Shown piece by piece: positions 11,277-23,942 of a stretch of DNA of 64,000 nt (positions are counted from its first letter, which is position 1; every line of letters begins with the position of its first letter). A program made the position numbers and the translations under genes. Below the pieces are notes generated by a model that saw nothing but the letters and a program-made list of their open reading frames with translations, searched no databases and was not told where the DNA came from. Origin of the DNA: Arachis hypogaea (Eukaryota; Streptophyta; Magnoliopsida; Fabales; Fabaceae). The stretch is from positions 153,146,699 to 153,210,698 of the forward strand of contig NC_092050.1 of NCBI RefSeq assembly GCF_003086295.3, written 5' to 3'.

Positions 11277-14200
11277 CATTACAAGAAAATGAAGCATTTG
11301 TAACAAAAAATTTGTGTCAAATTTAAATTTGTTACAAAATAATTATTTTTTTGTAACAAAAATTAGTGATTGTTACATAATAACAATATTTTGTAACAAT
11401 TTGATTTATTTTTTGTTACAAATTATGTTAGCTTTTGTAATAAATTAGTATTTTGTTGCAAAATTTTATAATATTTTGTGATAAAAGATGAAGTTGTTAC
11501 AAAAATTCTAAATATTTTGTAACAAAAAATTAATTTGTCACAAAATCTAATATTGTTTGAAACAAATTATTTGTTTGTCACAAAATACAAAGACATTGTT
11601 ATAACGAAAAAAATTATTTCAAAATATTAAAATTTTTAAAGGTGAAAAAAATTTGTTTTTAAATTTTTTAAAATATTATTTGTATTAATTAATTATTTTT
11701 TGTAAAAAAATTTAAAGATTAAATGATTAATTTTATTAATTAGAGATGTTATTTAATATTCTTTTCAAAAATTAATATATAATTTTATTAATAATCAATT
11801 TCTAAATATTGACTAAAAACTAATTTTTTAAATTAAAAAAATTAATTATCAAAATTAAATAAAAATAATTAAAACTTAAAAATAAAAATAAGTATGAAAA
11901 AGTAAAAACCTAATTCTAAGTTTCTAACCCTCGCTGTTTCATCACTCTCTGTGCTGCGCCTCTCCTCTGATCTCCTCCCACAGTTTCTCAAGTCCTCAAC
12001 AATGGAGTTCCTGGAGGAAGAGCCTGCGCCGTCAGCAATACCTCGTCTCTGCCTCTCCTTCGCACTCACATCTACCAGCGCCGTCCTCTTCTGCATCGCC
12101 GTTCATGTTCGTTATCTCCTCTACGTCGTCGTCGGTTCCTGTTCTATCATCCATGGTGGTGCTCCTCTGCGTCATTGCCGTTCGTGCTCGTCTGCCATCG
12201 CATCCTCTGCATCATTGTCGTTCGTGCTCGTCTGCCATCGCATCCTCTGCGTCGCTGTTCCTACTCGTGCTGCTCCTCTGCTTCTGCTACCCTGGTCCCT
12301 GGTCCCTAGCTAGTCCTCTATCTCTGCTACACTGGTTCATCTCGGTCGTTCTCCTTCCTCCACGGTAGTGCATCTCTGCTACTCGTCCCTTGGTTGCTGG
12401 TTTTTTATCTGCTGGTGATAAAGATTATTTGAATATTGTTGCCTATAATATTGTTCTTTAATATTCTTGTTGTCTATGAATGTATTGTTCTATAATCTGT
12501 TTGCTAATCTATTTTTTGGTTTTTTTTTTGTTCTTTGGGAAGTTGATTTTGATTTTGTTTGTTCTATGATTTTGAGTATCTTTTATGATTTTTATTTATT
12601 TCTTGTTACTATTGTAATATATAAACTTACTGAGTTTCATATGTGACTGAAAGAAAAGAAAAAGAGGTATGTGAATCTCAACTTAGGGTAACTTTAATCA
12701 TTATTATTAGAAATTTTAACATTGAGTTATGTTATATTTTAACTCATATAATTGAACTCATAATTGCTATTGTATGTGATTATACATACACTCAGTAGGT
12801 ATTGAAATCTAGAGCTTTTGAAATGATTTGAACAAAATGAATGGGAGTGAAACAAGAAAAGGATAATGGTGTGGACTTCTTTATTTGAAAATTCTTTTTA
12901 TAGGTTAGGATAAGGAAATACTAAGTTTAGTTGTTTGAAAGCTTAAAGGTTAATAAGAAAATTTTAACGAATTAAAGAAAGAGTTTCAACTAACTCACTA
13001 TTATGTTTAGTTTTTCTAAAATGTAACCAGTCCAACTAACTCTGATTATAGTTCTTTGTGCAATTATTTTTCCACTGCAGGACTCTTGTCCCATTATTTT
13101 ATATATATAAGACATTAATTACTATCTAACTGGACCACTGTAAGATTGGATATCTAAACCAGAAGATTTTGTGTAAGTTGTCTTTCAAATGTTAATACAC
13201 TATTCTTTGAATCTAGCATATTCATGATTGAAAATAACTACACTTTAACAAGATTATATTGAATATTTAAGATTTTTCTATATCTGAACACATCCAACCA
13301 GCCTAATTCAAGCACCAAACTTGCAGATTTTCCAAATTCAATTCCTTATCATATATTATTTTTCTGTTAGTTTCTTATCATAATTTGAGCTCCAAACTTG
13401 CCTTATTAGTTTCTTATCATATTATTGTTTTTTTGTGTCATTGTTTTGTCAAAGGTACACCTATATTCACTTTTATTGATTCATGTATTTGTTGACTTGC
13501 TTGGTACTTACCCAAGTTGAAATGTTTGAAAAGGGATCAGAGTTGAGCCAAAAATAATTGAAGTTACGGTTTAACTAATTTAGTTATTGATCAAGATTTT
13601 AGCTTTAGTACTTAGATAAAATTTAATTAGTTAAATTCTTAGGTTACAAAAGAGCTAAAGTAAAATGAAGTATTGTTACCATTATTTTATTTTTATTAAG
13701 GTTCAAGTGCCTGGTATCTTGGTATTTACTTTGAAATGCGGGTTATTTTATTTCTGCTTGGTGTTTTGATCTGGCAAGTCAGAGCAGAGGTCTTTACTCC
13801 TTTTGTTAGATCATCCGGAGAAAGCTGAACTTGAGTCGGTACTTGACTGCTCAGATTCAACTGTCAAAACTAAACTCTAGCGCATCATGCTAATCCAAAC
13901 AGATCTTTGGTAATAATTTTGTTGGTTGTTTGAGCACTTATCTTTATCTTTAAAAAAATTGTTTTAGAAGTGCTATTATTTTAATTAGTTCTATTTTAGA
14001 ATTAGGTATATACAATAGTTATTCTTTGAGATTGTGAGGGATGGTGTTAGACTTTTATAGTTAGTGGAAATCATAGTGAATCTATATTCTTGAATTAAAT
14101 ATGTCACTCCTATCCTTTGAGTTTATAGGGGATGGTACTAGACTTTTATAATAAGTTAAAACTTATAAACATGTTTGCATTGCATAAGTAATGTACTTTT

Positions 14201-15077
14201 TGCTAAATAAAAATATCCTAGAGAAATTATTTGGTATTGATACTAAAACAGCAAGCATAGTTATTCTATGTTTGCTTCTTCACTTGACATATTCTTATAA
14301 AAGTTTGCTTATTCATGCTACTGCAGGATCTTGTTCCTGAACGTGCTTTTGTTGATGTTGTTCTTTGCAATTTGGTTTACCATCTAGTGATCATAAACTT
14401 TCTCAGTTAAATTGAGTTTATTTGCCTTCAATTGAACCCCAAAGGTTAAAATGAAAAATAGAATACAGGAATTTTATTTTGTTATGGTATTTGTAGACTT
14501 TGTGACATTATGAGTCCTTGTTTAAATATATTTCTGTCTTTGGATTCTGAATGTACATAGATTTTTTTTTCCTTTTCATGTAAATGAAATAAGGGTTTAG
14601 CGACCGATTTCCAAGAAAAATCGGTTGCTAAATCGGTCGCTATTTTTGTAATTTTTTGTAATGATATATCAATTAATTTAAAAAAATACAAATTGGCAAA
14701 TTATGTGTGTAATTTGTATTCAAAAAATTTGTTATAAAATAAATGTTGTGCTTCTGTAATTAGAGGAATAAAAAATATTACAAAATCGAGTTATATTTTG
14801 CAACAAAATTTTGAAATAGGAAAAATTATATTGTTACGAAAAACATCTCATTGGATAAAATTTGTTATCACTTTTGTAACGACTTTTGGTTTTTTGTATC
14901 AGAAAAATTTGTTACAAATATTACTTTGAATTCTAACCGTTCCATTTTTTGTTACAAAAACTTTTTGTAACGGGACATACTACAACGACCCTTTTTTTGT
15001 TACAAAGTCTTTTTATTTCAAAATTTTGATTTTTTGTAACAATTTTTTTGTTACAAATATTATTTTTCCTTGTAGTG
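11277..15077 (+). mobile_element. Non-autonomous CACTA (En/Spm) element, copy A, 3801 bp
   Basis: The ends are cattacaagaaaa and tccttgtagtg, with the 3-bp target duplication ATT at 11274-11276 and 15078-15080. The left terminus carries a C-to-T change (CATTA). Both subterminal zones are packed with ttgtaacaaa / tttgttacaaa motifs in both orientations, as expected for CACTA transposase-binding repeats. No transposase is present. The inside holds a GC-rich island (about 11930-12370) and exon-like pieces (see copy B). Target and flanks are identical to copy B, so the two copies arose by segmental duplication, not by separate insertion. Confidence 0.88.
14595..14644. repeat. Inverted repeat inside CACTA copy A
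   Basis: tagcgaccgattt is followed after a short loop by aaatcggtcgct, with an extra aatcggttgctaa in between, forming a strong hairpin. The equivalent in copy B is at about 24215-24260. Confidence 0.6.
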
Positions 15078-15080
15078 ATT

Positions 15081-16026
15081 GTTAATTGAATCATAGCAAA
15101 GTAGATTGTTGTTTTGAATCCAATCAAGTGGCTGAGATGTGGCTCGATTCTAGTTAATGTTTTTGTTAGTAGTTTATGATTCTGTAATTCAATAATGTTT
15201 TTGTTTGTAAAAATTGTTGTTCATCGTTGATAGTTTGAATTGAATGTAATGTAGGAGTTTTGTATTAAAGAAAATTTTTTGGTGTATTTGTAGCAAATTT
15301 CAGTGTAAAACTAGGATATTTATGTGTATTGTTAAGAATTTTCGGTGTATGTACACTGATAAGTTCTGCATAATTCAAAACTCTTCTTCTCCCTCCGCCT
15401 CACTTTTTGCTTCTTCTTCTTCTTCTTCTTTTTCATCATCATCACCATCTTCTTCTTTTTTTTTTCTTATTCATCTTTTTCTTCTTGTTTTACCTTCTCA
15501 ATTTTCTTCTTATTTTACTTTCTTAACAAGAATAAAAACAAAAAAATTAAACAAAGAAGAAAAAGTACATAATACTGCAAAATTACTTGAAAGAGAATAA
15601 ACTTATATTCATTCAACTAAAAGAAAAAGGGAAACCCTAAACCCTAAATCCTAAACACTAGTTAGCACTAATTCTTGAAGTTTTTTTTTTTGTCTCTTCT
15701 ATTGATCCTACAATATCACAATCATTCAACTTAATGTGGTTCTTAAGATTTTTTTTTCTTTTTTTTTTTGATTCTATAATATCACAAGCATTCAATTGAA
15801 TACAATTCTTTATATTCTTTTTTATCTTTCTTGTATTATTTGAATTGATTCTACAATTTCACACTCATTCAAATTAATAAATTCTTCAAATTCTCTTTCT
15901 CTTTATTTTGTATATTAACATCCATTCTATTAGATTACAATTATTGAATAATGTAATTTTTTTAATTTCAAAATAAAAAATTACTTTATATATCATATTA
16001 TCGAATAATGTAATCATTTTTTTAAT
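15081..16026. other. Duplicated noncoding flank, copy A
   Basis: Matches 24701-25647. It contains a TTC-rich stretch (15380-15500), two to three degenerate telomere-like aaaccct units (15633-15656) and one copy of the recurrent S1-flank block (about 15655-15960). No gene. Confidence 0.5.
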
Positions 16027-17075
16027 GATAATTATGGTGTAAGAAATTAGAGAAAAATATATTTATTAATCTAGGGGATAATAATTTATTTTTAAATAGA
16101 ATAAATTATATATTAAATAAAAAAATTATTATAGTTTCTCTTCATACAAACAATACTTAATTAATATAGTGTTTTAGTAATATTATCAAAGAATATTAAT
16201 TAATTTAATAGCTTTTGTAACGTTATAAGTCCATAAATTTAGAACTTGAAAATATGTAATAAGATGAGAAATTTTAACAAGTAATAACATTAGGTCATAT
16301 TGTCTTGACTTCAATAATGAATACGATAACAATAAATAAAATTTTCATAAATAAATTTTAACAAAGACAAATCTCCGATCCATAAATATAATATTGTTAT
16401 CAATGAGAAATTGTTCAACTTTAAAGGCAAATATTTTTTTTTATATTATTTTTCAACTTAGCAGGAAGGTCTGTCGCTAGTCAATAAATTATTACATACA
16501 CAATGTAGAATTTGAATCCTTAATACTTACTTCAATTGGACGAGTGAGATGATCACAAAATCAATCCAAATTAGTTAAGATAAATACTAATTATTTTTAA
16601 TATTTTAACATTAAAAATCATTAAATTTTAATTTTAATTATAATTTTATAAAATATTTATAGTGATAATTATTATATATTTTAATTTTTGTTTAATTTTC
16701 TTTAATTAAAAACTTTATATATTTTTATGTATTAATCAATAGAGTGTACAGAAATATACAGTAGTGAGCACACTAATTCTTGAGTTTCTTTTTCTCCTTT
16801 CTATTGATCCTGTAATATCACAATCATTCAACTTAATCCAATTCTTAAGATTAATTTTTTTTTCTTTCTTTTGCTGATTCTATAATATCACAAGCATTCA
16901 ATTCAATACGATTCTTTATATCCTTTTTCTCTCTTAGCTTGTATTATTAGAATTGATTTTAAAATTTGACACTCATTCAAATTAATAAATTCTTCGGATT
17001 TTCTTCCCCTTTAGTATTATATTAGTATCCATTCTATTAAATCACAATTATTGAATGTATTTGTATGCCTAACAC
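16027..17075 (+). repeat. Orphan S1-like 3' flank, copy A
   Basis: From gataattatggtgtaa onward the sequence follows the 3' flanks of S1 genes 1-3 (compare 717-1680 and 44464 onward), but no S1 coding sequence precedes it. It is read as the remainder of an S1 gene lost before the 7.7-kb duplication, since copy B has the same orphan at 25648. Confidence 0.6.
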
Positions 17076-18396
17076 TAGGGGTGTTCAAAACCGATCCGGA
17101 CCGAACTAAACCGACGAACCGAACCGAAATAATCGAAAATCAATAAACCGAAAATCGAAAAAACCGAAAAAAATTAATTTTACTATTTTTTGTGCGGTTC
17201 GGTTCGGTTTTCGGTTCTTACCATGAAAACTCTAACCGAACCGAACCGGTTTAACAAAAACTCTAAAAATTACCAACCCCACCCCCCAAAGGCCCAAACC
17301 CCCCCTTCCCCCCAAACGAGTGCTAGTGTGCTACTGCTGCAGCGCTGCGCTTCCCTAACCCTAACCCCCAATTCGAAACCTAATCCAGCCTCCCTCTTCT
17401 CCAAATCTCGCCCACTGCGCACCCACCACCCAGCCACGGAGCCGGCTACCCACTGACCCACGTCCTTGAGTCTCGAGGCCAGCGGCACCAACGTCCCTCC
17501 CACCACCTCGAAGCCTCCTCCGAAGTCCCAATGTCGAAGCCTTCCTCTTCGCAAACAGAGCAGAGATCCCCCACTGCCGGTGCACCACGAACACGAAGCT
17601 GTCGCAGGATAACGCCACTGACCCACTGACCCAACAGCCAGGATAACACCACCACCCACCCCCAAACGAACCCTAGCCCCTCTCTCCCTACTCCCTAAGT
17701 CTCATAGCCTCGCTCTCTGCACCATCCATTGCCGGTGAGAGACCTCCTCCCACTACCTCGCAGCTGCCGCCGACCTTCCTCCCATCGCCGCCCTTCCACT
17801 GCTCCCACCCAGGACCTGCTCGCGGACAGAGCAGCACACAGCTAGCCACAGCCAGCGCCCAGCGCCCAGCGCCCAGCAGCTCGGCACCACCCTTGCAAGT
17901 CGCACCCACCACCACCCTCAGGTATGTAACTTGACTGAAATTGTTGTTCTGTTTGTTGTTCCTTTCCAATTGCTTCAACTGCTTCTGGTTTGTTTTGTTT
18001 TGCTATTCTGTCAAATTACTGAATTAATTTTGAAGTGAATTACTAAATTACTGAATTGTTGTTCTGATATTGTTGTTGTTCTGTTGAATTACTGAATTAC
18101 TTTTTTGTGTTATAATTTTTAAATCTGTTGAGACTTGAGAGTTGATATGTTATTTTGATGTGAAGTATTATGTGATTTATGATGAATTCTGATATGATAA
18201 TGACCATGATGCTAGAATATTGTTGGAACAAGTCACTCTTTGATCTTCAATTATTCAATTATACTAGATGTCAAGTGTAAGTTCTAATATAATATCTTCT
18301 TTGAGCAGAAGGTGGTGTTATGGTGTAGTTAATTTACCAGATTATCATAATTTGTTAGCTGATTTATTATATTTCCATTGATTTTTGAATTGTAGG

Positions 18397-18510
18397 GCTC
18401 ATATTTGGGGGCAATTTTGCTTATGTTATGAAGGACGTAAGCTTGTCATTGAAACAACTTATCTTAGAGATTATGGCATCAAGGATGGTGACCAGGTTAA
18501 TGAATTTTAA
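18397..18510 (+). pseudogene. Captured exon resembling U11/U12 snRNP 25 kDa protein
   Basis: After an acceptor-like tttgaattgtag the open frame reads AHIWGQFCLCYEGRKL and then RDYGIKDGDQV, ending at TAA 18508-18510. This pattern (W-x-x-FCL-C-YEG-KL, DYGI-DGDQ) recalls the C-terminal ubiquitin-like part of the minor-spliceosome U11/U12-25K protein; the match is from memory of the family. It lies inside the hAT-like element, downstream of a GC-rich first-exon-like region, so it is read as a transduplicated host gene piece and not a working gene. A donor-like caggttaat overlaps its end. Confidence 0.5.
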
Positions 18511-18652
18511 GGCTTACAATTTCAGTGAGGGGAGCTAGAATGCTGGATTGATAGAAATATGAACGGTTAATTTATAATCTGTTATTGAAAAGAAGTTTGA
18601 TTAAAGTTGTATGTGAATATCCCCATGATTTTATTCAATTCTGATAGTGCTA

Positions 18653-18653
<1 letters not shown>

Positions 18654-18692
<39 letters not shown>
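18654..18692. repeat. TTA trinucleotide microsatellite
   Basis: About 13 uninterrupted TTA/ATT units inside the hAT-like element. Confidence 0.9.
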
Positions 18693-19286
18693 GTTAGCTA
18701 TTGTATATTTGTGTTTGTCGATTTCAATGTTATAACTTTGTGAAATAGTATGGTAGTATTTTTTTGAATTGATTGAAAAAACCGAAAAAACCGAACCAAA
18801 CCAAACCAAATTTAATTGGTTTGATTTGGTTCGGATGGCTTTGAGAAAAAACCGAACCAAACTGAACCGCACTTTAATTAAAGGATTGGATCGGATGACT
18901 TTTCTCTCAAAAACCGAACCAAACCGCACCGCGAACACCCCTATCTAACACATGGTCGCATACATAAAATAAGTTATTTCGTGAAATGATTTAATAATTT
19001 ATTGTCTATATCTTACCATAAGAGTCAAAAATAGTAATAATTAAATATAATTATTTTAGGTATATACTAAAATCAATAAATAAATTAAATTATTAATATA
19101 AAATAATAATTAAAATATAAAATATATATTAAAAATATATTAAATTATATATATTTACATATATTTATACATAAATATATAGTAACTATTTTTATATAAT
19201 TTAATATACAAATAACAATATTAAATTAAATAACGACATAAGTAGTAACTGTCAATGACACCTTTCAATGATACCAAGATGGTATT

Positions 19287-19321
19287 AAAAAAAAAAAAGC
19301 CTTAGCTTCTTCTATATATAC
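19287..19321 (+). promoter_or_regulatory. S1-type promoter block in front of the stub
   Basis: A run of 12 A (19287-19298) and ctatatatac (19312-19321) reproduce the S1 promoter arrangement, 63 bases before the ATG at 19375. Confidence 0.55.
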
Positions 19322-19374
19322 AAATTGATTGATCTCATCATCATCAAAATTCAGCAACATAGTACACATTAAAG

Positions 19375-19410
19375 ATGACGATCTCATCATTATCACTCTC
19401 TAAGGTTGTA
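19375..19410 (+). pseudogene. S1-like gene, 5' stub cut at the duplication junction
   Basis: The first 36 coding bases (MTISSLSLSKVV) are identical to gene 1. Sequence matching 7138 onward then begins abruptly, with only a short A-rich overlap. The promoter and 5' leader are intact, the rest of the gene is absent. Any transcript would read into AT-rich noncoding sequence. Confidence 0.85.
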
Positions 19411-20412
19411 AATTAAAAAAAAATCTAATTTTTTTTCTCTCTTTTAGTTTTAAATATTATTTACTAATGTAATAAAATAAATAAATAATAATAATGATTC
19501 ACATAATTAAAAAAGATCATTCTAATATATACATGACATTACATATATGAAAGATTATTATATATGATAAATATTTTTCTTGTAAATATAATTTAAGTAT
19601 AAACCAACTAATCTTTATAACGTATGATTTATTGTATAATTTTTCTTCTCTTAATATATATGAATAATTTCAAAAATTTAATATAAAAATATAATTTATA
19701 TTATTTAACATGCGAAATAAGTAATTTAAGTCGCCATCATCTAAGACAATAAATATAACAAATATTCTCTACATACAAGTCATTTTTCGATACAAGTCCA
19801 TACAAGTATCTTTAACCTAATTCACCTCACGCGCTACTATCTTTAATTAACTTTTCAATCAATGCGCGAATATATAACTGCCTTTTTCAAAATAATTTCG
19901 TTTCCGTTTTCAAATTTTCTCAGCGTTTTCAATTTACGTTCTTTTCTGAAGGTACCAAATCTTAGATGGTAAAGATCGAAGAAAAAGAAAGACTGAAGAA
20001 GAAGAAAGCAGAGGAATGAGAGAAGAATGGAATGATTGAAGAATGAAAGAATGAAAATCTAGTTCTGTACAAGCAGCAGGCCACTACTTCTAGAAAGCAA
20101 GAGAAGCTTCTAGCACATGAAGCTCTAGCACATTCTTTTAATTACTAACTAACTTAACAGAATTGGCAGAAAAAAATAATGGAGAAAGGGAGTGACTTGT
20201 GACTTTTACTGACTTATAACAGAATTAACTGAAAATTATGCTAAACACACCACAACACCTATCATTATCTCTAGTTGTCTTCATTCTATTTTTGTTGAAC
20301 AAAAGCCATAACACCTATCATCATCTCCAGTGATCTTTATTCTTCTTTGTTAGTGGTTGAACAATTCTCATTGCCAGTGAGTTGTTGTTGATCAATTCTA
20401 TATTGTGATAAC
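19411..20412. other. Duplicated noncoding stretch, copy B
   Basis: Counterpart of 7138-8137; AT-rich, then a purine-rich run and a possible retrotransposon leader. No gene. Confidence 0.45.
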
Positions 20413-20904
20413 TTGAGCGCTTTTTTGCTTGCTGCCAATCTTATCCTCCACTCCAAATCCAAGCATTGCGAAATAGATTTGCATTTTGTCAGGGATCATG
20501 TCAACAATAAGCAAATTTGTGTCAGTCATATCCCAGGATCAGTACAGTTAGCTGACATCCTCACAAAGACAGTGCCCTCTGAGAGTTTTCTTTATTGCTA
20601 TAGGTCTGATTACTTGCATTGTTGTATTCTTCATATCCTCCACCTTCATAGTCACCTTCATAGGAATCTTTACTATACCTGTACCAGCAGGTTCTGGCTG
20701 TGTGGCCTATTTTGTTACACACTTGACTGTGGTTTATTATCTTCTATTTCTGTGTTCTTTGCATTTCTCTTTGTTCGTTCTCTGCGTTCTCTTTCTTTGT
20801 TTTTTGCAATTTCCTTTGTTCTCTACTTTTTTAAATCAAGCTCTGAAATTAGTTTTGAACAGTTATCTCCTTGTTGAAGATAATGAATGATTCAAGTTCA
20901 GATT
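20413..20904 (+). pseudogene. Ty1-copia RNase H relic, copy B
   Basis: The open frame 20413-20877 reads AANLILHSKSKHCEIDLHF, RDHVNNKQICVSHIPG and LADILTKTVPS, the C-terminal RNase H end of a copia polyprotein, then pyrimidine-rich tail sequence. There is no true ATG for a gene, and the upstream polyprotein is missing. It is the empty site for the solo LTR of copy A (cagtac at 20549-20554). Confidence 0.75.
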
Positions 20905-22727
20905 CACTACAAGAAAATGAAATATTTGTAACAAAAATTAGTGATTGTTACATAATAACAATATTTTGTAACAACAATACGATTTGTTACAAAATGTTCT
21001 AATATTTTGTAACAATTTGATTTTTTTTGTTACAAATTATGTTAGCTTTTGTAATAAATCAGTATTTTGTTGCAAAATTTTATAATATTTTGTGATAAAA
21101 GATGAAGTTGTTACAAAAATTTGAAATATTTTGTAACAATATTCATTTGTTTCAAAAGGTACAATTGTTTTGTAACAAAAAATTAATTTGTCACAAAATC
21201 TAATATTATTTGTAACAAATTATTTGTTTGTCACAAAATACAAAGACATTGTTGTAACTAAAAAAATTATTTCAAAATATTAGAATTTTTAAAGGTGAAA
21301 AAAATTTGTTTTTAAATTTTTTACAAATAATTTTATTTTTGTTTCAAAAATTTAATTTTTTAAAATATTATTTGTATTAATTAATTATTTTTTGTAAAAA
21401 ATTTAAAGATTAAATGATTAATTTTAATAATTAGAGATGTTATTTTATATTCTTTTGAAAAATTAATATATAATTTTACTAATAATCAATTTCTAAATAT
21501 TGACTAAAAACTAATTTTTTAAATTAAAAAATTTAATTATTAAAATTAAATAAAAATAATTAAAACTTAAAAATAAAAATAAATATGAAAAAGTAAAAAT
21601 CTAATTCTAAGTTTCTAACCCTCGCACTTTTATCACTCTCTGCGCTGCGCCTCTCCTCTGACCTCCTCCCACAGTTTCTCAAGTCCTCAACAATAGAGCT
21701 CCTGGAGGAAGAGCCTGCGTCGTCAGCAATATCTCATCTCTGCCTCTCCTGCGCACTCGCATCTACCAGCGCCGTCCTCTTTTGCATCGACGTTCGTGTT
21801 CGTCATCTCCTGTACGTCATCGTCGGTTCCTGCTCTGTCATCCACGGTGGTGCTCCTCTGCGTCATTGCCGTTCGTGCTCGTCTGCCATCGCATCCTCTG
21901 CGTCGTCGTTCCTGCTCGTGCTGCTCCTCTGCTTCTGCTACCCTGATCCCTGGTCCCTAGTCCTCTATCTCTGCTACCCTGGTTCATCTCGGTCGTTCTC
22001 CTTCCTCCACAGTAGTGCATCTCTGCTGCTCGTCCCTTGGTTGCTGGTTTTTTTATCTGCTGATGGTAAAGATTACTTGAATATTGTTGCCTATAATATT
22101 GTTCTTTAATATTCTTGTTGTCTATGAATGTATTATTCTATAATCTGTTTGCTAATCTATTTTTTGGTTTTTTTGTTTCTTTGAGAAGTTGATTTTGATT
22201 TTGTTTGTTCTATGATTTTGAGTGTCTTTTATGATTTTGTTCTATTTCTTGTTACTATTGTAATATATAAACCTACTGAGTTTCATATGTGGCTAAAAGA
22301 AAAGAAAAAGAGGTATATGAGTCTCAACTTAGGGTAATTTTAATGATTATTATTTGAAATTTTAACATTGAGTTATGTTATATTTTAACTCATATAATTG
22401 AACTTATAATTGCTATTGTATGTGATTATACATATACTCATTAGGTATTGAAATCTAGAGCTTTTGAAATGATTTAAACAAAATGAATGGGAGTGAAACT
22501 AGAAAAGGATAATGGTGTGGGCTTCTTTATTTGAGAATTCTTTTTATAGGTTAGGATAAGGAAATACTAAGTTTAGTTGTTTGAAAGCCTAAAGGTTAAT
22601 GAGAAAATTTTAACGAATACAAAGAAAGTGTTTCAACTAATTCACTATTATGTTCTGTTTTTCTAAAATGTAACCAGTCCAACTAACTCTGATTATAGTT
22701 CTTTGTGCAATTATTTTTCCACTGCAG

Positions 22728-22817
22728 GACCCTTGTCCCATTATTTCATATATACAAGACATTAATTACTATCTAACTGGACCACTGCAAGATTGGATAT
22801 CTAAACCAGAAGATTTT
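22728..22817 (+). pseudogene. Exon-like captured segment 1 in CACTA copy B
   Basis: After ttttccactgcag there are 30 open codons (DPCPIISYIQDINYYL, then GPLQDWISKPEDF), then a donor-like gtataag. Copy A has a TAA within it. The source gene is not recognised. Confidence 0.4.
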
Positions 22818-23392
22818 GTATAAGTTGTCTTCCAAATGCTAATACACTATTCTTTGAATCTAGCACATTCATGATTGAAAATAACTACACTTTAACAAGA
22901 TTATATTGAATATTTAAGATTTTTCTATATCTGAACACATCCAACCAGCCTAATTCAAGCACCAAACTTGTAGGTTTTTCAAATTCAATTCTTTATCATA
23001 TATTATTTTTCTATTAGTTTCTTATCATATTATTGTTTTTTTATGTCATTGTTTTGTCAAAGGTACACCTGTATTCACTTGTATTAATTCATGTGTTAGC
23101 TGACTTGCTTGGTACTTCCCCAAGTTGAAATATTTGAAAAGGGATCGGAGTTGAGCCAAAAATAATTGAAGTTAAGGTTTAACTAATTTAGTTATTGATC
23201 AAGATTTTAGTTTTAGTACTTAGAGAAAATTTAATTAGTTGAATTCTTACTTCTTAGGTTACAAAAGAGCTAAAGTCAAATGAAGTATTGTTACTATTAT
23301 TTTATTTTTATTAAGGTTCAAGTGCATGGTATCTTGGTATTTACTTTGAAATGCGGGTTGTTTTATTTCTGCTTGGTGTTTTGATCAGGCAA

Positions 23393-23524
23393 GTCAGAGC
23401 AGAGGTCTTTACTCCCTTTGTTAGATCATCCGGAGAAAGCTGAACTTGATTCGGTACTTGACTGCTCAGATTCAACTGTCAAAACTAAACTCCAGCGCAT
23501 CATGCTAATCCAAACAGATCTTTG
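23393..23524 (+). pseudogene. Exon-like captured segment 2 in CACTA copy B
   Basis: Between an acceptor-like ttgatcag and a donor-like ggtaata, one frame is open for about 44 codons (PLLDHPEKAELDSVLDCSD, then KTKLQRIMLIQ). In copy A the acceptor AG is changed to TG and a TAG appears in the frame. The composition is protein-like; the source is not recognised. Confidence 0.4.
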
Positions 23525-23942
23525 GTAATAATTTTGTTGGTTGTTTGAGCAATTATCTTTATCTTTAAAAAAATTGTTTTGGAAGTGCTATTATTTTAAT
23601 TAGTTCTGTTTTAGAATTAGGTATATACAGTAGTTATTCTTTGAGATTGTGGGGGATGGTGCTAGACTTTTATAGTTAGTGAAAATCATAGTGAATCTAT
23701 ATGCTTGAATTAAATATGTCACTCTTATCCTTTGAGATTATAGGGGATGGTGCTAGACTTTTATAGTAAGTTAAAACTTATAAACATGTTTGCATTGCAT
23801 AAGTAATGTACTTTTTGCTAAATGAAAATATGCTAGAGGAATTGTTTGGTATTGATACTAAAATAGCAAGCATAGTTATTCTATGTTTGCTTTCTTCACA
23901 TGACATATTTTTATAAAATTTTGCTTATTCATGCTACTGCAG

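Larger units (their letters stand above)
17076..18943. mobile_element. hAT-like non-autonomous element, 1868 bp, with captured sequence
   Basis: The ends are taggggtgttcaaaa and gaacacccctat. The 8-bp duplication is cctaacac / tctaacac (17068-17075 and 18944-18951, one mismatch), and copy B at 26685-26700 is the empty site. An 8-bp duplication and TAGGGGTG ends fit the hAT superfamily. Subterminal zones are rich in aaccgaacc / ggttcggtt motifs in inverted orientation. The interior (17270-17925) is GC-rich and ends in a splice-donor-like caggtatgtaa, followed by intron-like sequence and a host-exon-like piece at 18397-18510. No transposase. Confidence 0.8.
7138..19410 (+). repeat. Tandem segmental duplication, copy A (enlarged by two later insertions)
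   Basis: From about 7138 the sequence runs collinearly with 19411-27140, through the copia relic, the CACTA element, the S1 flank and the S1 promoter. Copy A is about 12.27 kb. Subtracting the solo LTR (2642+5) and the hAT-like element (1868+8) leaves about 7.75 kb, matching copy B at about 7.73 kb. Its right end lies inside an S1 coding sequence (stub at 19375-19410), which is where copy B begins. Confidence 0.85.

Noticed and set aside
11951..12368. ORFs of 87-120 codons in CACTA copy A
   Set aside because: Repetitive (repeated ccatcgcatcctctgc phrases) and not conserved as frames in copy B, so not treated as genes.
15633..15656. Interstitial telomere repeat (aaaccct units), also at 25253-25280
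   Set aside because: Only two to four degenerate units, duplicated with the surrounding segment; too short to indicate a telomere remnant.
17190..17978. Several ORFs on both strands around 17.2-18.0 kb
   Set aside because: They come from the GC-rich interior of the hAT-like element; low complexity, mutually overlapping and without family features.
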